From Patiria miniata (taxonomy: Eukaryota; Echinodermata; Asteroidea; Valvatida; Asterinidae), in NCBI RefSeq assembly GCF_015706575.1, contig NW_024037059.1, forward strand, positions 39,035,058 through 39,099,057: DNA of 64,000 nucleotides, given 5' to 3'. Both the position numbers and the translations under genes were made by a program. Below, in pieces: positions 23,301-34,100 of this stretch. The notes under the pieces were generated by a model. The model was not told the DNA's origin and did no database searches. It saw nothing but the letters and a program-made list of their open reading frames with translations. Numbering within the stretch: the stretch's first letter is position 1; every line of letters starts with the position of its first letter.

Positions 23301-25736
23301 TCTGTAAGAAAACATTGACTAATTTTGACCTGGAATCTTCAAAGTTAGACACCCAAAACAGCACTGTAAGCAAGCGGAGCCAAATTGAGACCACGCCGAG
23401 TTTTGGGAAATGCCGGTAAAGGTCGTCAAATTCAAACTAGTGCATGACGCAGCAAAAAGTTCGCCCCTCGTATACGATCCGAGTGCAAAATCGTCGTTGA
23501 ATTTCAAGTTTTCTAAATAAAAGCAATGGATATTAATTATCAACTAGTTTTTAAAGTTTTTAATAAGCAATTAGCAGTTAATAAAACCTATATTATACTC
23601 GGAAATACTCGGACACTATCCGATAGTCGACGAAACGAATTCGGCAAACTTCGGACATTTTCGGAAAAAGGAGGAATTCCTCACGTTTTAGTCACGTGAT
23701 GTAAATTGTAATACATTGTATTACCGGAGGCTACCTGACCTAAGATTCATCAGGAATAGTCGGAATCTTTTGGTCTGGGAACCAGACTACTGATGAGCTT
23801 CACAGAATCTTGTGAAGGAAATGACCTATATATATAAAGCGTCTGGCTGCAGCTTTTCAAGACCGCACTTAGACAATTGCAAATGCTATCAGAAAACTTC
23901 GTATAGAAATGCACACATTCCATACCGGATGTGATTTCTTTTTCATTGCGGACTATGTGGATACATTTTGAGCGTCGCATAATGCAATCCGACCGTTCGT
24001 GATTCGAAACGGAGCCTGAGCGAGTGACGGGAATTGTAAATTTACAACACAGATCAGTTTTACAGGATTTCCTACATTATTACGCTTTTCAACGAGAACA
24101 ACATTTCTTAACTGGAATAAAAGAGTAATGAATCAGTCTTAACGGCCGTTTCAAACCTTGCAGAGTCATGACCTTAATTGATGACGCGCAGGTCACTGGT
24201 CCGACGCAAAATCCAACCAATCAGAGCGTGAATTCATCAGAGCATCCCAGCGTCCTGTTTCCAGGGGGCGGGTACGAGCGAAATTTTCTTCAACATTTTG
24301 CAACGGACAGTGAAGCCAAGTGATTTCAATTTGAAGCCTAAGACTAGACTGGTACATGTCCAACTTGTTGAAAAATACACCCTTCAGTAGTCTGGTGGCA
24401 TGAGTATTGAAGTGTTTAACAGAGACTACAGCTACCAGTTGTTTCTTTTGACACAACTGATTGATGCAGTACTAAAGAAGGGTTGGACTGGTTGTTTCAC
24501 GTGCCAGTCTATTTTCGTGTACAGGGTGAGTCAAAAAAAGCGGAACCCAAACCCCAAAAATTATATTTCATGTTTAAAAAAATATGTAGCACCAAACATA
24601 ATTATGACTGGAAAGCCAATTTCATAAGCTACTTTTAGATGAAAAAATTACTGAAATTGGTCAATCCGTTCAGAGAATATCACCATTTGAACACAATGGC
24701 CCTAAAACATGTGTCGTCCCAAAAAATGCGATTTCAAGAATCGTCGTCACCGTTGTCTTTAAACATCACCAGCGATAAAATCTCAGTTTAAACGTTTAAA
24801 TATTCAACAAAGTCTTTTTGAAAGCCCGTCTTTAAAAAAAAAGTAGATTTAATAAATTATATTGTTTGCCTAACCGGGGTTGTTAATAAAGATATTGTGC
24901 ACTACAGGTGGTGACAGTTGTTGACACAAGTATTCTGTGTCATTTTCTTTGTTGTTCCAAACAGTCAAAACACACAATAAATTGCTTTTTTGGACGAGAA
25001 AGGTTTTAGGGTCGTCAGCGTTTAAATGGTGATATTCTTTGAACGGATTGAGCAATTTCAGTATTTTTTTCATCTAAAAGTAGCTTATGAAATTGGCTTT
25101 CCAGTCATTATTATTTTTGGTGCTACATATTTTTTTAAATATGAAATATATTTTTTGGGTTTGGGTTCCGCTTTTTTTGACTCGCCCTAGCTGTATTACA
25201 TGTTTTTACTATACTCTCCCCACAGTATTGACCATTGATAAAACACTCCTAAATCACTTTAACAAGGAATGAAAATATAACCTAATCCTTGTATTATGTA
25301 CAAATCTAACTAAATCAAAACAAGAATTTTTAATCCCTCCCCAAAAAAAATTTTACACGAACAAAATGATCTTCCTCTCAATGTGCCAAATTTCGTAAGT
25401 GTCAATCCTTGGCTTGAAATAAATTTTGGCTTCAAATAATGCGATGTCGAGGGAAGTGGAGTAACGCGCCTATCAACTGTTCCCCCCCCCCCCCAGGGCT
25501 GCCCCACCCATGACAAGGAGATTGTCACTTTTGAAGTGACAAAATATGATCCACCACTCGGGCAAAATTTATGTGACAATCCCCGACCATGCTCCGACAT
25601 ACATACGCGGCACTGGTGATTGCCTTTCCATGATCATGTAGTATACGCCAATGGTAACAAACAATGTAATTTGAGTGACCAAAATCCCCACCCTGGGCCA
25701 TGAAAAAGTGACCAAATCCCGAAATCAGACCTGGGG

Positions 25737-25768
<32 letters not shown>

Positions 25769-26226
25769 GGGAGGAGGGGGGAGGGAGGAGGGGAGGGGAG
25801 GGAGGGAAAATATTTTGAAAGGCGCATATTTGCAATACCACATCGATCAGAATCTAAAATCTCTTCATGCGCCCTGATTTTAAGATAAGTCCGCTATATG
25901 GGCGGGAGACCAGAGACAGCATTTCAAACGCAATGTCTGACTCACCAGAGATTCGAGCAGAAAATAACCGGTTGTATTTATACAGTGCCTTTCGGTTTCA
26001 GATAATGAGTATGACCTTGGGAAAATGGAGTACAATTCGGTTAATGATTTTAGCCATGGTGAACATGTAAGCTTGTGTACTCGAAACGAAACTGAAAGTT
26101 GAATTCACAGTAACATACACTTACCGAGGTTAGCCCGACGGTTATGGCTGCCGTCATGCAACAGCCGAATGCCACCAAAAGCACGGCCACTTCCAAGATG
26201 TGGACGATGGTAGTTATCGCAGCCAT
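20345..26226 (-). CDS. TMEM179: TMEM179-like four-pass membrane protein, copy B (221 aa)
   Basis: Five exons, minus strand: 26125-26226, 22565-22749, 21969-22112, 20865-20958 and 20345-20485, with junction phases 0, 2, 2, 0. Four hydrophobic helices are predicted (about 5-30, 68-90, 101-126 and 178-200). Exon 2 has the CxxC (CQFC) just before helix 2; copy A has CHFC at the same place. Exon 3 ends with INTFCGNLL, matching copy A's LNAFCDGLM and the vertebrate FTMWCDTI. Exon 4 has GAHFYDYLKAAE, and exon 5 has SWIAVLLWVTL and a basic, Ala-rich tail (RRQHKQQ, then AAAAKPVVT). Exon 3 must use the acceptor four bases upstream of a second AG to stay in frame. Intron 1 is over 3 kb and carries two DNA elements. 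Function is unknown beyond the membrane topology. Confidence 0.84.
21249..21520. mobile_element. Foldback element with 'tttgatgat(g/a)caagc' arms
   Basis: The left arm starts with a duplicated 'catttgatgatgcaagcttgg' type block, then 'cacacagtcag'. The right arm is its inverse ('ctgactgtgtgtcaaatgcc', 'gcttgtatcatcaaa'). The middle has 'caaaatggctgccattg'. It belongs to the family of the outer arms at 17485-18130 and lies in intron 3 of copy B. Confidence 0.65.
23065..23789. mobile_element. Non-autonomous DNA element, 725 bp, with 9-bp target duplication
   Basis: Inverted ends TAGTCTGGTTCCC and GGGAACCAGACTA (13 bp exact) are flanked by an exact 9-bp repeat CTGATGAGC (23056-23064 and 23790-23798). 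A 9-bp duplication is characteristic of Mutator-like elements, among others. No protein of note is encoded. A short relative with the same ends lies at 55062-55141. It sits in intron 1 of TMEM179-like copy B. Confidence 0.8.
24522..25187. mobile_element. TA-type foldback MITE, copy 3 (about 666 bp)
   Basis: The left end CAGGGTGAGTCAAAAAAAG after TA (24520-24521) and the right end 'ttttttgactcgccc' before TA (25188-25189) are inverted. The arms share 'cattttatgaaattggctt'-like and 'gttcaaatggtgat'-like blocks inversely. The inner sequence differs from copy 1, but the ends are the same family. It lies in intron 1 of TMEM179-like copy B. Confidence 0.75.
25739..25806. repeat. Poly-G / G-rich simple repeat
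   Basis: A run of about 27 G grading into (GGGA)n- and GGAGG-type repeats. Proline-rich open frames on the other strand are artefacts. Comparable shorter G or C runs recur throughout the window (e.g. 4491, 22890, 29082, 34252, 36117, 43270, 51420). Confidence 0.95.
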
Positions 26227-27197
26227 CACTGCAGAGATATCACGAAATCTTTCGCAACAAAAATCCGCCTATCTGCACTCGCAACGGGTTTATCTGACGG
26301 CGCGGCCGGCAGACAGGATCGGATTAAACCCGCTAAATTTCCAAACTTGGATGGTCTATGAACTTGAAATGGCGGAAGTGCATGTGTATCGACACATCAA
26401 CTGCAGAGATGCAGGATTTCGCAGGCACTGGTCTCACGCCCAGTCTGTGTGCAACACGTACATTTACATAAAGCTATTGACAACCATTATGCGTATCTCC
26501 GTCTGTCAGCCGCGGCTGGTACACATGCTGTACATAATGCCATGTGTGGACGTACTCGGAGCGGAACGCTTGACCCCGTAAGGTCATGGCGTGGCTTCAC
26601 TTTCCTTGATTTTCCCCGGATTCTGTTTATATTTGTCGCAATCATGACCTGTATTGTATGTCTTTCTTCGAACTAGCTCGTGCTTGTATATTGGGATGTG
26701 AATTAATCAGTAGCGTACGGTTTGACGTTTGCAGGTTTAAATAAATTATGAATTATATTTTAGTTGTATATGCAATGAACTGCGCGGTGCTGAATAAAAC
26801 ATCTTATTAATACAGAGAGCGGTGAATTATTTATGTTTTAAATTAAATTCAAATCTAAAGTGTAGGTATAAGACCAATACATCTGAATTTCCAAATGTTG
26901 CTTATAAACGCACGTACAGGCGCGCCTAGTGAACCGGTAATGAAAAGGAATAGAAGAGTTTTCCCCAAAGCGAAGCAATATTTTGACCTAAAAGTTAAAG
27001 AAGAACATCAATGGGAATAAAATTAGTCTCAAATGTTGAACAAATCTGTGGATTTACGACCACTCATGCTAAGATCAATTTGATTGAAACGCCCACGAGA
27101 AAACATTAAAAACAGAATTCACCAAACGGAGAGAAACTCATTACACCTGTGTACATTATTTTAATTAATTCGGTTTACAAAAGGTTCGCGCGGGTGG
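26227..27197. other. Upstream flank of TMEM179-like copy B
   Basis: No gene or clear repeat is recognised. Several open frames run leftward into the exon 1 region but have no recognisable domain. The promoter of copy B is expected here; no TATA box could be assigned. Confidence 0.4.
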
Positions 27198-27444
27198 GCA
27201 CACACATCCTTATGTGATTCGTTTTCAATTTACTGAAAGAACACTGAACTTTATTGTGATCCGCGTGGACAGAACCTTAAAACGTGTGTTTAAAACGCCG
27301 TAACTTGAAAAGTACATAAGTGATTAAATGATATCAGCTTATCAGTGAATTGGGCTTATCCTAGATTTTGAAAGTGCTACATGCAAAACTTCACTAAAAC
27401 AATGGTCCCGACATTTGGGTTTCGTTTTTTTTTTACTCACCATG
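27198..27444. mobile_element. TA-type foldback MITE, copy 4 (one arm)
   Basis: A single arm of the 2549-3049 family: 'tactgaaagaacactgaac', 'gtgatccgcgtggac', 'gtaacttgaaaagtacata', 'gattttgaaagtgctacatg', ending 'ttttactcaccatg' before TA (27445-27446). The left arm is missing. Confidence 0.7.
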
Positions 27445-27699
27445 TATTTCAATCAATGTTTGCATCGTGTTTGGTGTACAAAATGTGAGCGGCTGGACTG
27501 CTGCGTCTGTTTACTTCAAGTTCCTCTATAGCTCCTTCTTAATTACTCGAAAGAAACGCTTTTGGTCCAGGATGATTCCGTCCAAAAACAGGAGAGTGTA
27601 AAAGATCTAAAACTCTTCATGAAGTGGATAAAAAGTCTTATTTTTTACGCTCAGGTGTCTCGGTAGAGAGGTCTTTATTTCGAATTCATAAATACCTCA

Positions 27700-28312
27700 G
27701 ACAGTTTAGCTATTCCTATTGGTCGAGAGCCCGTCACGTGGCCGGTCTTAAACGGATGATAAAGACATGGCTAGCTGGTCTTAAACACTTTTCTAGTGTC
27801 ACAATAAAATGTGGACTCCTAAAAATCCAGTGCCTCTTACCGTTTCATTGGTTGAACGTTCACAATCCTCACGTAGGCATGCGCAACACTACAAGCGAGT
27901 CAGAATTTTAAAGTTCTAAATTCAAAACGCAACGCGCCAGGTGCGTTCTGCGTGACATCGCGCAGAACATGTTACGCGCGCGTCAATCTCCATAAAAGGG
28001 TTGTTTACATCTTACTCGCCAGCTGAACACTCCATTATTTTGCTAGAGGGATGTTTCAAATAGCATGAAGTGAACTTGTTGAACAAAATCGGGATTTTTT
28101 GAACGAATTATTTGATATTTTTTTACGGATAAGGTATTTATGAATGGGAATAAATATGTGCTCGGTCGGTATTTATCACTCTGTTTAATACCGCTTAGAG
28201 TCTGGGTGCTAATAATTACCCTCGCCTCCGGCTCGGGTAATTATCAGCACCCAGACTCTAAGCGGTATTAAACGAGTGATAAAAACCTCCGGAGCACACA
28301 ATTATTCCCTTA
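27700..28312. mobile_element. Dispersed element with terminal hairpin (copy of 37554-38083)
   Basis: It matches 37554-38083 in inverse orientation: 'tattcctattggtcgagagc', 'gataaagac', 'tagtgtcac', 'ggcatgcgcaa', 'gcgttctgcg', 'acatcgcgcagaac'. At its right end (28147-28312) a strong hairpin has arms of about 65 bp containing 'taccgcttagagtctgggtg' and its inverse. Confidence 0.65.
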
Positions 28313-28529
28313 TTAATGCATGCATCCTCACTTGAACACTTGAGGGACTCTTGAAAACATAGGCCTATCTGTTTTCATTTGATTTGTTATCAATTCTGTT
28401 GATTTGTTTTCAACGCTTTGTATCCTTCGGCAAAGGCGCTTTATAAAGTCAAGTTATTATTATTAATGATGTCATTATATCCCACAATATATACTGTGCT
28501 AAATTTCCTTCACAAAGGCCAGAAATGCT

Positions 28530-29050
28530 GTTTTTTCGCAACCATCACGGACACCTGATTCATTTACTCATCACCATCATCGTGTCGAAGAACCTGCCGT
28601 ATCTTGTCCGCACATTTATTGCAGTGCTTTCCTTTGCAGTTACAAAATAGGCGAAGAAGTATGAGCTGCTCTACAGTTCGTCTTTGCGACGGTGGTAATG
28701 ATAATATGCTACCGTCGGTATGAGGGCGGTATCAGAGCTCACCAAGCGCTGCTGTCCCTGCGATGATCTCGCCAGAGCGCGGCCATGCAGATCGTTTTAG
28801 ACAATCTACGCCCTCAGCCAGTGCAAAGCCATCTGATTTCACTTTCCAACCAGTACTGGGCCACGATCGACGCTGTCTTACCCGATGCCCGACTGGAAGA
28901 TCCTTCCGGGTCTTCCAGCGACTGAGAGATATCATACCCTCTACTCGCAGGTAATATTCCTTCGTCAGCAGCGTATCTATCGAAGTAGATCGAGATGTGA
29001 CTCTGGAGCAAAACTGCAAAAGCAGTACCCTTGGGAAAAGGGTGGGCAAA
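28530..29050 (-). other. GC-richer segment with open frames, unassigned
   Basis: Between TMEM179-like copies B and A this stretch is noticeably richer in G+C and has long minus-strand frames (to 136 codons). A possible splice donor lies near its left end (minus-strand 'cttggtgagc' around 28737). I recognise no domain. It could be an isolated exon, a gene relic or chance. Confidence 0.2.
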
Positions 29051-29187
29051 TATAGAGGCGGCCGCGGGAACCGGCGGGCGGGGGGGGGGGGGGCACTTGC
29101 CCCCCAGATTTACCCAAGTGCCCCTAAAATTGTACAGAGAGTTTTGATATGCACGAGAAATATGAAAAGCAAGCCCCCAAACCCAAT

Positions 29188-29364
29188 CGACTCTCGTTAT
29201 AACAAGGTCGATGGGACTAGCCAAGTTACCTCTTTATAACAGGAATGTTGTTATAAAAGGACAGCGAAACAAAGAAACACAAAGAGAACCTGAGATTTGG
29301 GACCTCAGAATTTGCTCTTTATAAGCAGAACCTCTTTATACAAGTGTTCTTTATAATGAGAGTC
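29188..29364. mobile_element. MITE with 'tcgactctcgttata' inverted ends
   Basis: The left 'tcgactctcgttataac' and right 'tataatgagagtcga' are inverted repeats enclosing about 150 bp rich in 'ctttataa' and 'ttgttataa'. There is no coding capacity, and target duplication was not resolved. Confidence 0.6.
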
Positions 29365-29588
29365 GACTGCAATGCGCCCTAGAAATGGGCTCAGGCATTA
29401 TGGTGTAGTTTGCTTAATCGCCAGTTTTGAAGAGCGCCCCCTATTTCGGACGCCGACTGATATAATTATGTTGGACACTTCTTAGATTTCCTCGTATATT
29501 GTTTCAGTGGATGACACGTGTCAAAATCGACTCAACGTTGTTCCGCTCTACACATTAATTACCCATGGTAACGTTAATGGCACTGCAA

Positions 29589-29723
29589 CACTGCAGAAAC
29601 TGCAGTGTCCGTTTTCCTTGCTCCATGGTATTATTATAGGACCATCTGGTGTTACATTTTACTGGCGTTGTCCTATATATAGATACCGAATGGCGTTAAA
29701 TTAACATTACAGTTTTTGCAGTG
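29589..29723. mobile_element. Second copy of the CACTGCAAAAACTG MITE
   Basis: The ends 'cactgcagaaactgcagtgt' and 'acagtttttgcagtg', with 'ataggaccatctggtgttac' inside, match the element at 14238-14367 with moderate divergence. Confidence 0.7.
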
Positions 29724-30065
29724 CAGTTAGTCATGCAATAGTTTCAATCTGTAACAAATTCAATACGACCTCTTATAAAATGGTGTATACAAACAGTTGA
29801 ACATTGTTATTGATGATCTTTGTCCTGAAGATAACAAGTGCAGATAATGACATGAACATACCCACATGTTGTGTTTGTTTTGCAACTAAGCATGGTCGCG
29901 ACACTGACGATAACGTTCTCGTTTAGAAACCTCTAGAGCCACAAGTCAGGGAAAAAAAGAAATCGTTCAATGGTGGGAGTTGAAAAAAAGCCAAATTTAT
30001 TATAAACCTGGTAATTTTTTTTTTACAAAAGCAAAACTTATGACATGGACATTTTCATTTATTAA

Positions 30066-30340
30066 CATTCAACAATACGCTTATTTACGTGAAATTTTGT
30101 TTGTAAGTTTGCTATGTAGACCTATACATGAGAAAGCGAATTTATATGTGCAATAATCACTATGTTATTAAACAATAAACATTTAGCGGAATATTGTTGA
30201 ATATGGATCATTCAACAATACGCTTATCCAACCTCGTGAAATTTTGTTTGTATATATAAGGTTGCTATGTACACATGAAAAACATACTTATTTGCAATAA
30301 TCACAATGTTATTTAACAATGAAAATTTTAGGGGAAGGTA
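30066..30340. repeat. Direct repeat pair, unit about 130-150 bp
   Basis: 'attcaacaatacgcttat', 'gtgaaattttgtttgta', 'gttgctatgta' and 'tgcaataatcac(t/a)atgtta' occur twice in the same order, from about 30066 and from about 30213. The surrounding 29,730-31,117 is AT-rich and shows no gene. Confidence 0.7.
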
Positions 30341-31117
30341 ATCATATTATATGATAACGTTCCTCTATTGTAAAAACAATCAGGAGATGAACAGAGGAGG
30401 CTGACAAGTGGCGGTGAATAAACAATTAAGATCATTAAAATGTTCATAAAAAATAATTAAACCCACGCAGTAAAAGTGCAAACGTGATCGTAAGACTGAT
30501 CTCTTTCTATTATTAGTATATAACTGTTATTCGTATATAAAATGATTTCACTAGCGAAGCAATTGGAACAATATATACATGTACATTCTTCAGTTTTTAA
30601 TACTGTAGTAAAAACGATGAAGTTATAATAATGTTCAAGAGATATTTCTTTAAAATATATGTTTGTAAACTACCCATTGATCTACGTAAAAAATGAAAGT
30701 CAAAGATGGTCCAAGAACTTCAGCTGTGAATTTTACATTTTTTTATATGCCTGTGAAATAATCATCATGGCCCTTATTCACGAGTCGGCAATATTGAATT
30801 TAAAGTGAGGTAAATTCTTCATTTTTGAAACTTGCGAGAAGAAATGAAAGTACTGACATCAAGTTCATTACATGCCATGATACCTGTCTGTTCCAATGAA
30901 TAATAAATTTGTGATTTTTATCTTAATGTTTTACATTGTAAGCCACAAAAATGAAGCTGAGGCTAGAATGTTTAATTAGTCTGGCACCATCCCTCTCAAC
31001 AGTTGACAATTAATAATATACATTCAGGAAACCCGACCAAAATGGCTTTCTCGTGAGAAAGGTCCACTGGTCGGCTGCACTGCAAGTGGCCTGTGCGAGA
31101 CTGCTGGGATGGCGTGG

Positions 31118-34100
31118 TTACACGGGTTTATTAGTGACCGTGCTGGGAGCAGCGGCAGCGGCGGGGGTGGTCAAGCTGCTTGGCGGTAGCACCATCTGAC
31201 GGTTGGCTCGTCTGGCTTTCAAGAAGAGAACGAAGCTCCAGACGGCCAGAGCGACCCAGAACACAAAGGAAATCCACGCTGCCACCTGTATGAATTGAAT
31301 AAATATAAACATCATCATCATCATCAGCGTTTAGAGTCCATTTGTCCCACTTTGTGGGGTTGGACGAAGGTAATAAAACAAATTAAACCCCGTCATGGGC
31401 GTCGCGAGGGGGGGGCAAGGGGGGGCACTTGCCCCCCCCTGGAAAAGCAAAAAAAAAAAAAAAAAAAAAAAAGGAAGAAAAAAAAAAGAAAAGAAAAGAA
31501 AAGAAGAAGAGGCGCGAAGACAAAGTGGTGTAAATTTAATGAGTTGGGGGGGGGGGAAATGTCCCTGCCCCCCTTTAAAACTGATAAATAGAGAATGTGT
31601 TGAGAAATACAAGCATTTTTTGGCAAAAAAATTTTTTGCCCCCCTCTAGAAAAAATCCTGGCGACGCCCATGAACCCCGTATTCCTTCACTGTAAAAAGT
31701 GACTCCACGTCATGCACGTGAATCGAACAAGTTGATGCACTTGAAGTGTCAACGTTGGGTAAAACAAACACCTGGGGTTAAGCCGACTGTCACCCCATGT
31801 GCTTCAAGTACACCATGTGATAGATAACTGGCAACTTCCTAACACCTCATGCACTTGAGCTTCACTTTGGTGTTGTTGCAAATATAACCTCAACTGCCTC
31901 AGTTTCCTGTCGAGAGCCTCAATTATTAGTTGTGAACATTTACGAAAGTTGCTTCCGTGGAGACACTTGCGATTTTGCCTACTGCTTATGGGAAGAGTAA
32001 TTTTTTTTAGCCATGTGTTAATTCAAGTGTCATCCATGCACAAAGCTACGGACATCATTTTCTTTAAATGAAACATAATGGTGCGCACAGGTGATCCAAT
32101 CAATGGCTTTAATTTAATGGTAACTATAGGTCCGGTGTCATATGAAAATAGGACTCGTATGAAAATCGGACTCTTTTTCCCTTTTATTGGTTAAACCCTC
32201 TCACGTGACCGGACCCTCTCCTAATTATCTGTGCACGAGCATGCGCAATACCACCAATGAGTCCGTATTTCATAAAACTAAATTCATGCTACACCGGTCC
32301 CCATATTGTTTGTGTGTGTTCCTGTTAGCGATTCGTCATACTTGCGCGCGCACCACCGATTACTGGCGCCAATTGGCTTAACATGCAACTTGGCAGTACT
32401 TCCGGTGTAGCATGAATTTAGGTTGCGCATGCTCATGAACAGATAATTAGGAGAGGGACCGGTCACGTGAGAGGGTTTAACCAATAAAAGGGAAAAAGAG
32501 TCCGATTTTCATACGAGTCCGATTTTCATGTGACACCGGTTCCAATGCTATACTTAGAGTGCGTTCGATTACTTCCCCCAGCTTACTCGCGCCTGGCTCT
32601 TCGCGTGACGACAGACATGCGCAGTGGAGCTAAATAAACGAGCGGGTTAGGGTAAAGTTTCGTGCAAGAGCTGGAAAGTTGAACTTTGACATGAAACTGA
32701 GGCTGCATCAACTGTCTAGAGCTAGCACTACAGGTCCGCGCTTATTGAAAATACGCAGGGACGCACTGACAATAGACGTAGCCGTAGCTCTGGAAGCCCG
32801 TTTCGGACACGGCCGGCCAGCCTGAGGCGCCCGCCGGACGTCACGTTAAGCAGCCATGTTTATTGCATGGCTTTATGGGATACTTACCCAAGTAACCGGC
32901 TCAGCAAGTCGGTTACGTGGGCCAGGCTCGAGTAAGCGCTAGAGATTTCACGGTAAATCGAACGCTGTCGGGCTTGCACGAGTAAGCGTGGGGGAAGTGA
33001 TCGAACGCACTCATTATGTGCAGTGGGCGTGGTTTTAACTGAAGTGACGTCACACTTAGGAACCGGATATGTCTGTTCTCGAAAGTTATTACAAGGCGCC
33101 ATCAAGGCGTTCACTGACTCCATTGAACATGCAAATTGATCCAAGCTAGCTTACCTCCGCTACTAGCGTGGTGGAGTAGAAGGAAGAGCCGTCATCATAA
33201 ATCCAATCAATCCACGTTTGATATTGAGGACACCTACAGAATAGCAAACACAATTACACAATAAAATCCCGGCCGGTTCGTTAGTAAAAACGTCATAGAC
33301 GCGCGCGCACCACTGATTACTAGCGCCGAATGGATACACACTCGAGTTGCGTTAGTTTCTAGTGGTTCCAATGCTACTGAGTGGCCAGTGGGCGTGGTTT
33401 AAACTGAACTGACGTCACACTAACCTACCAGATACGCGAATGGTGTCCAGTATGGAGTGTGTTTTGAATCGGTTTCCTTTGAGGTTTAAGTTTTTTTCCA
33501 TAAGCAAGTGGTTTACACATCTCTTCGGAACAAACACACTCGGCTATGACATACACTCATGAAATCGCTTGACATTCATCATCGGACACTTGAGGTGCTG
33601 TGAAAAGTGGGCGGGACTGGGCATCACACCTCTGCCACCAGATGGAGTTGTTTGTAATGCCGTCTTTTGCTGACAGCGAGACAATTTCGCCATCAAGGAA
33701 GACTGGGGGGGGGGGGGCGGGGATGTCACAATCCCCTCCTTCTGACACCCCTGACTGAAGAAAGAGATAACACTTACGTCTTACCGAAGGATACCCCGCA
33801 GGAATTCATGAGACCATCGCAGAAGGCATTCAAACCGATTGTTATGATGGCGGCTTCCGCTAGGACCAAGAGGGCGTACACGGTAAAAATGCCCGCTGTA
33901 ACCAGGCGCAAGATAGCTCTAGAAAAAAAAACAACAACAACAGGAGACACAGTAATTATCGTCGAACTATTCTCCAGGTGCGTAGCAAAGTCACATTTAT
34001 TGGCGGCGAAGGGGGGAGGGGGTAAAACATTTCTTGAAAACGGCAAGTGCAAGTCCGTGCTGAAGTGCACACACGTTTTTTTTTTCTCCGGACACTTTGC

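Noticed and set aside
25525-25843. Proline-rich frames on the minus strand
   Set aside because: Caused by the poly-G/GGAGG simple repeat at 25739-25806.
31295-31671. Several Lys- or Phe-rich frames on both strands
   Set aside because: They run through the A-rich core and G-runs of the MITE at 31394-31672.
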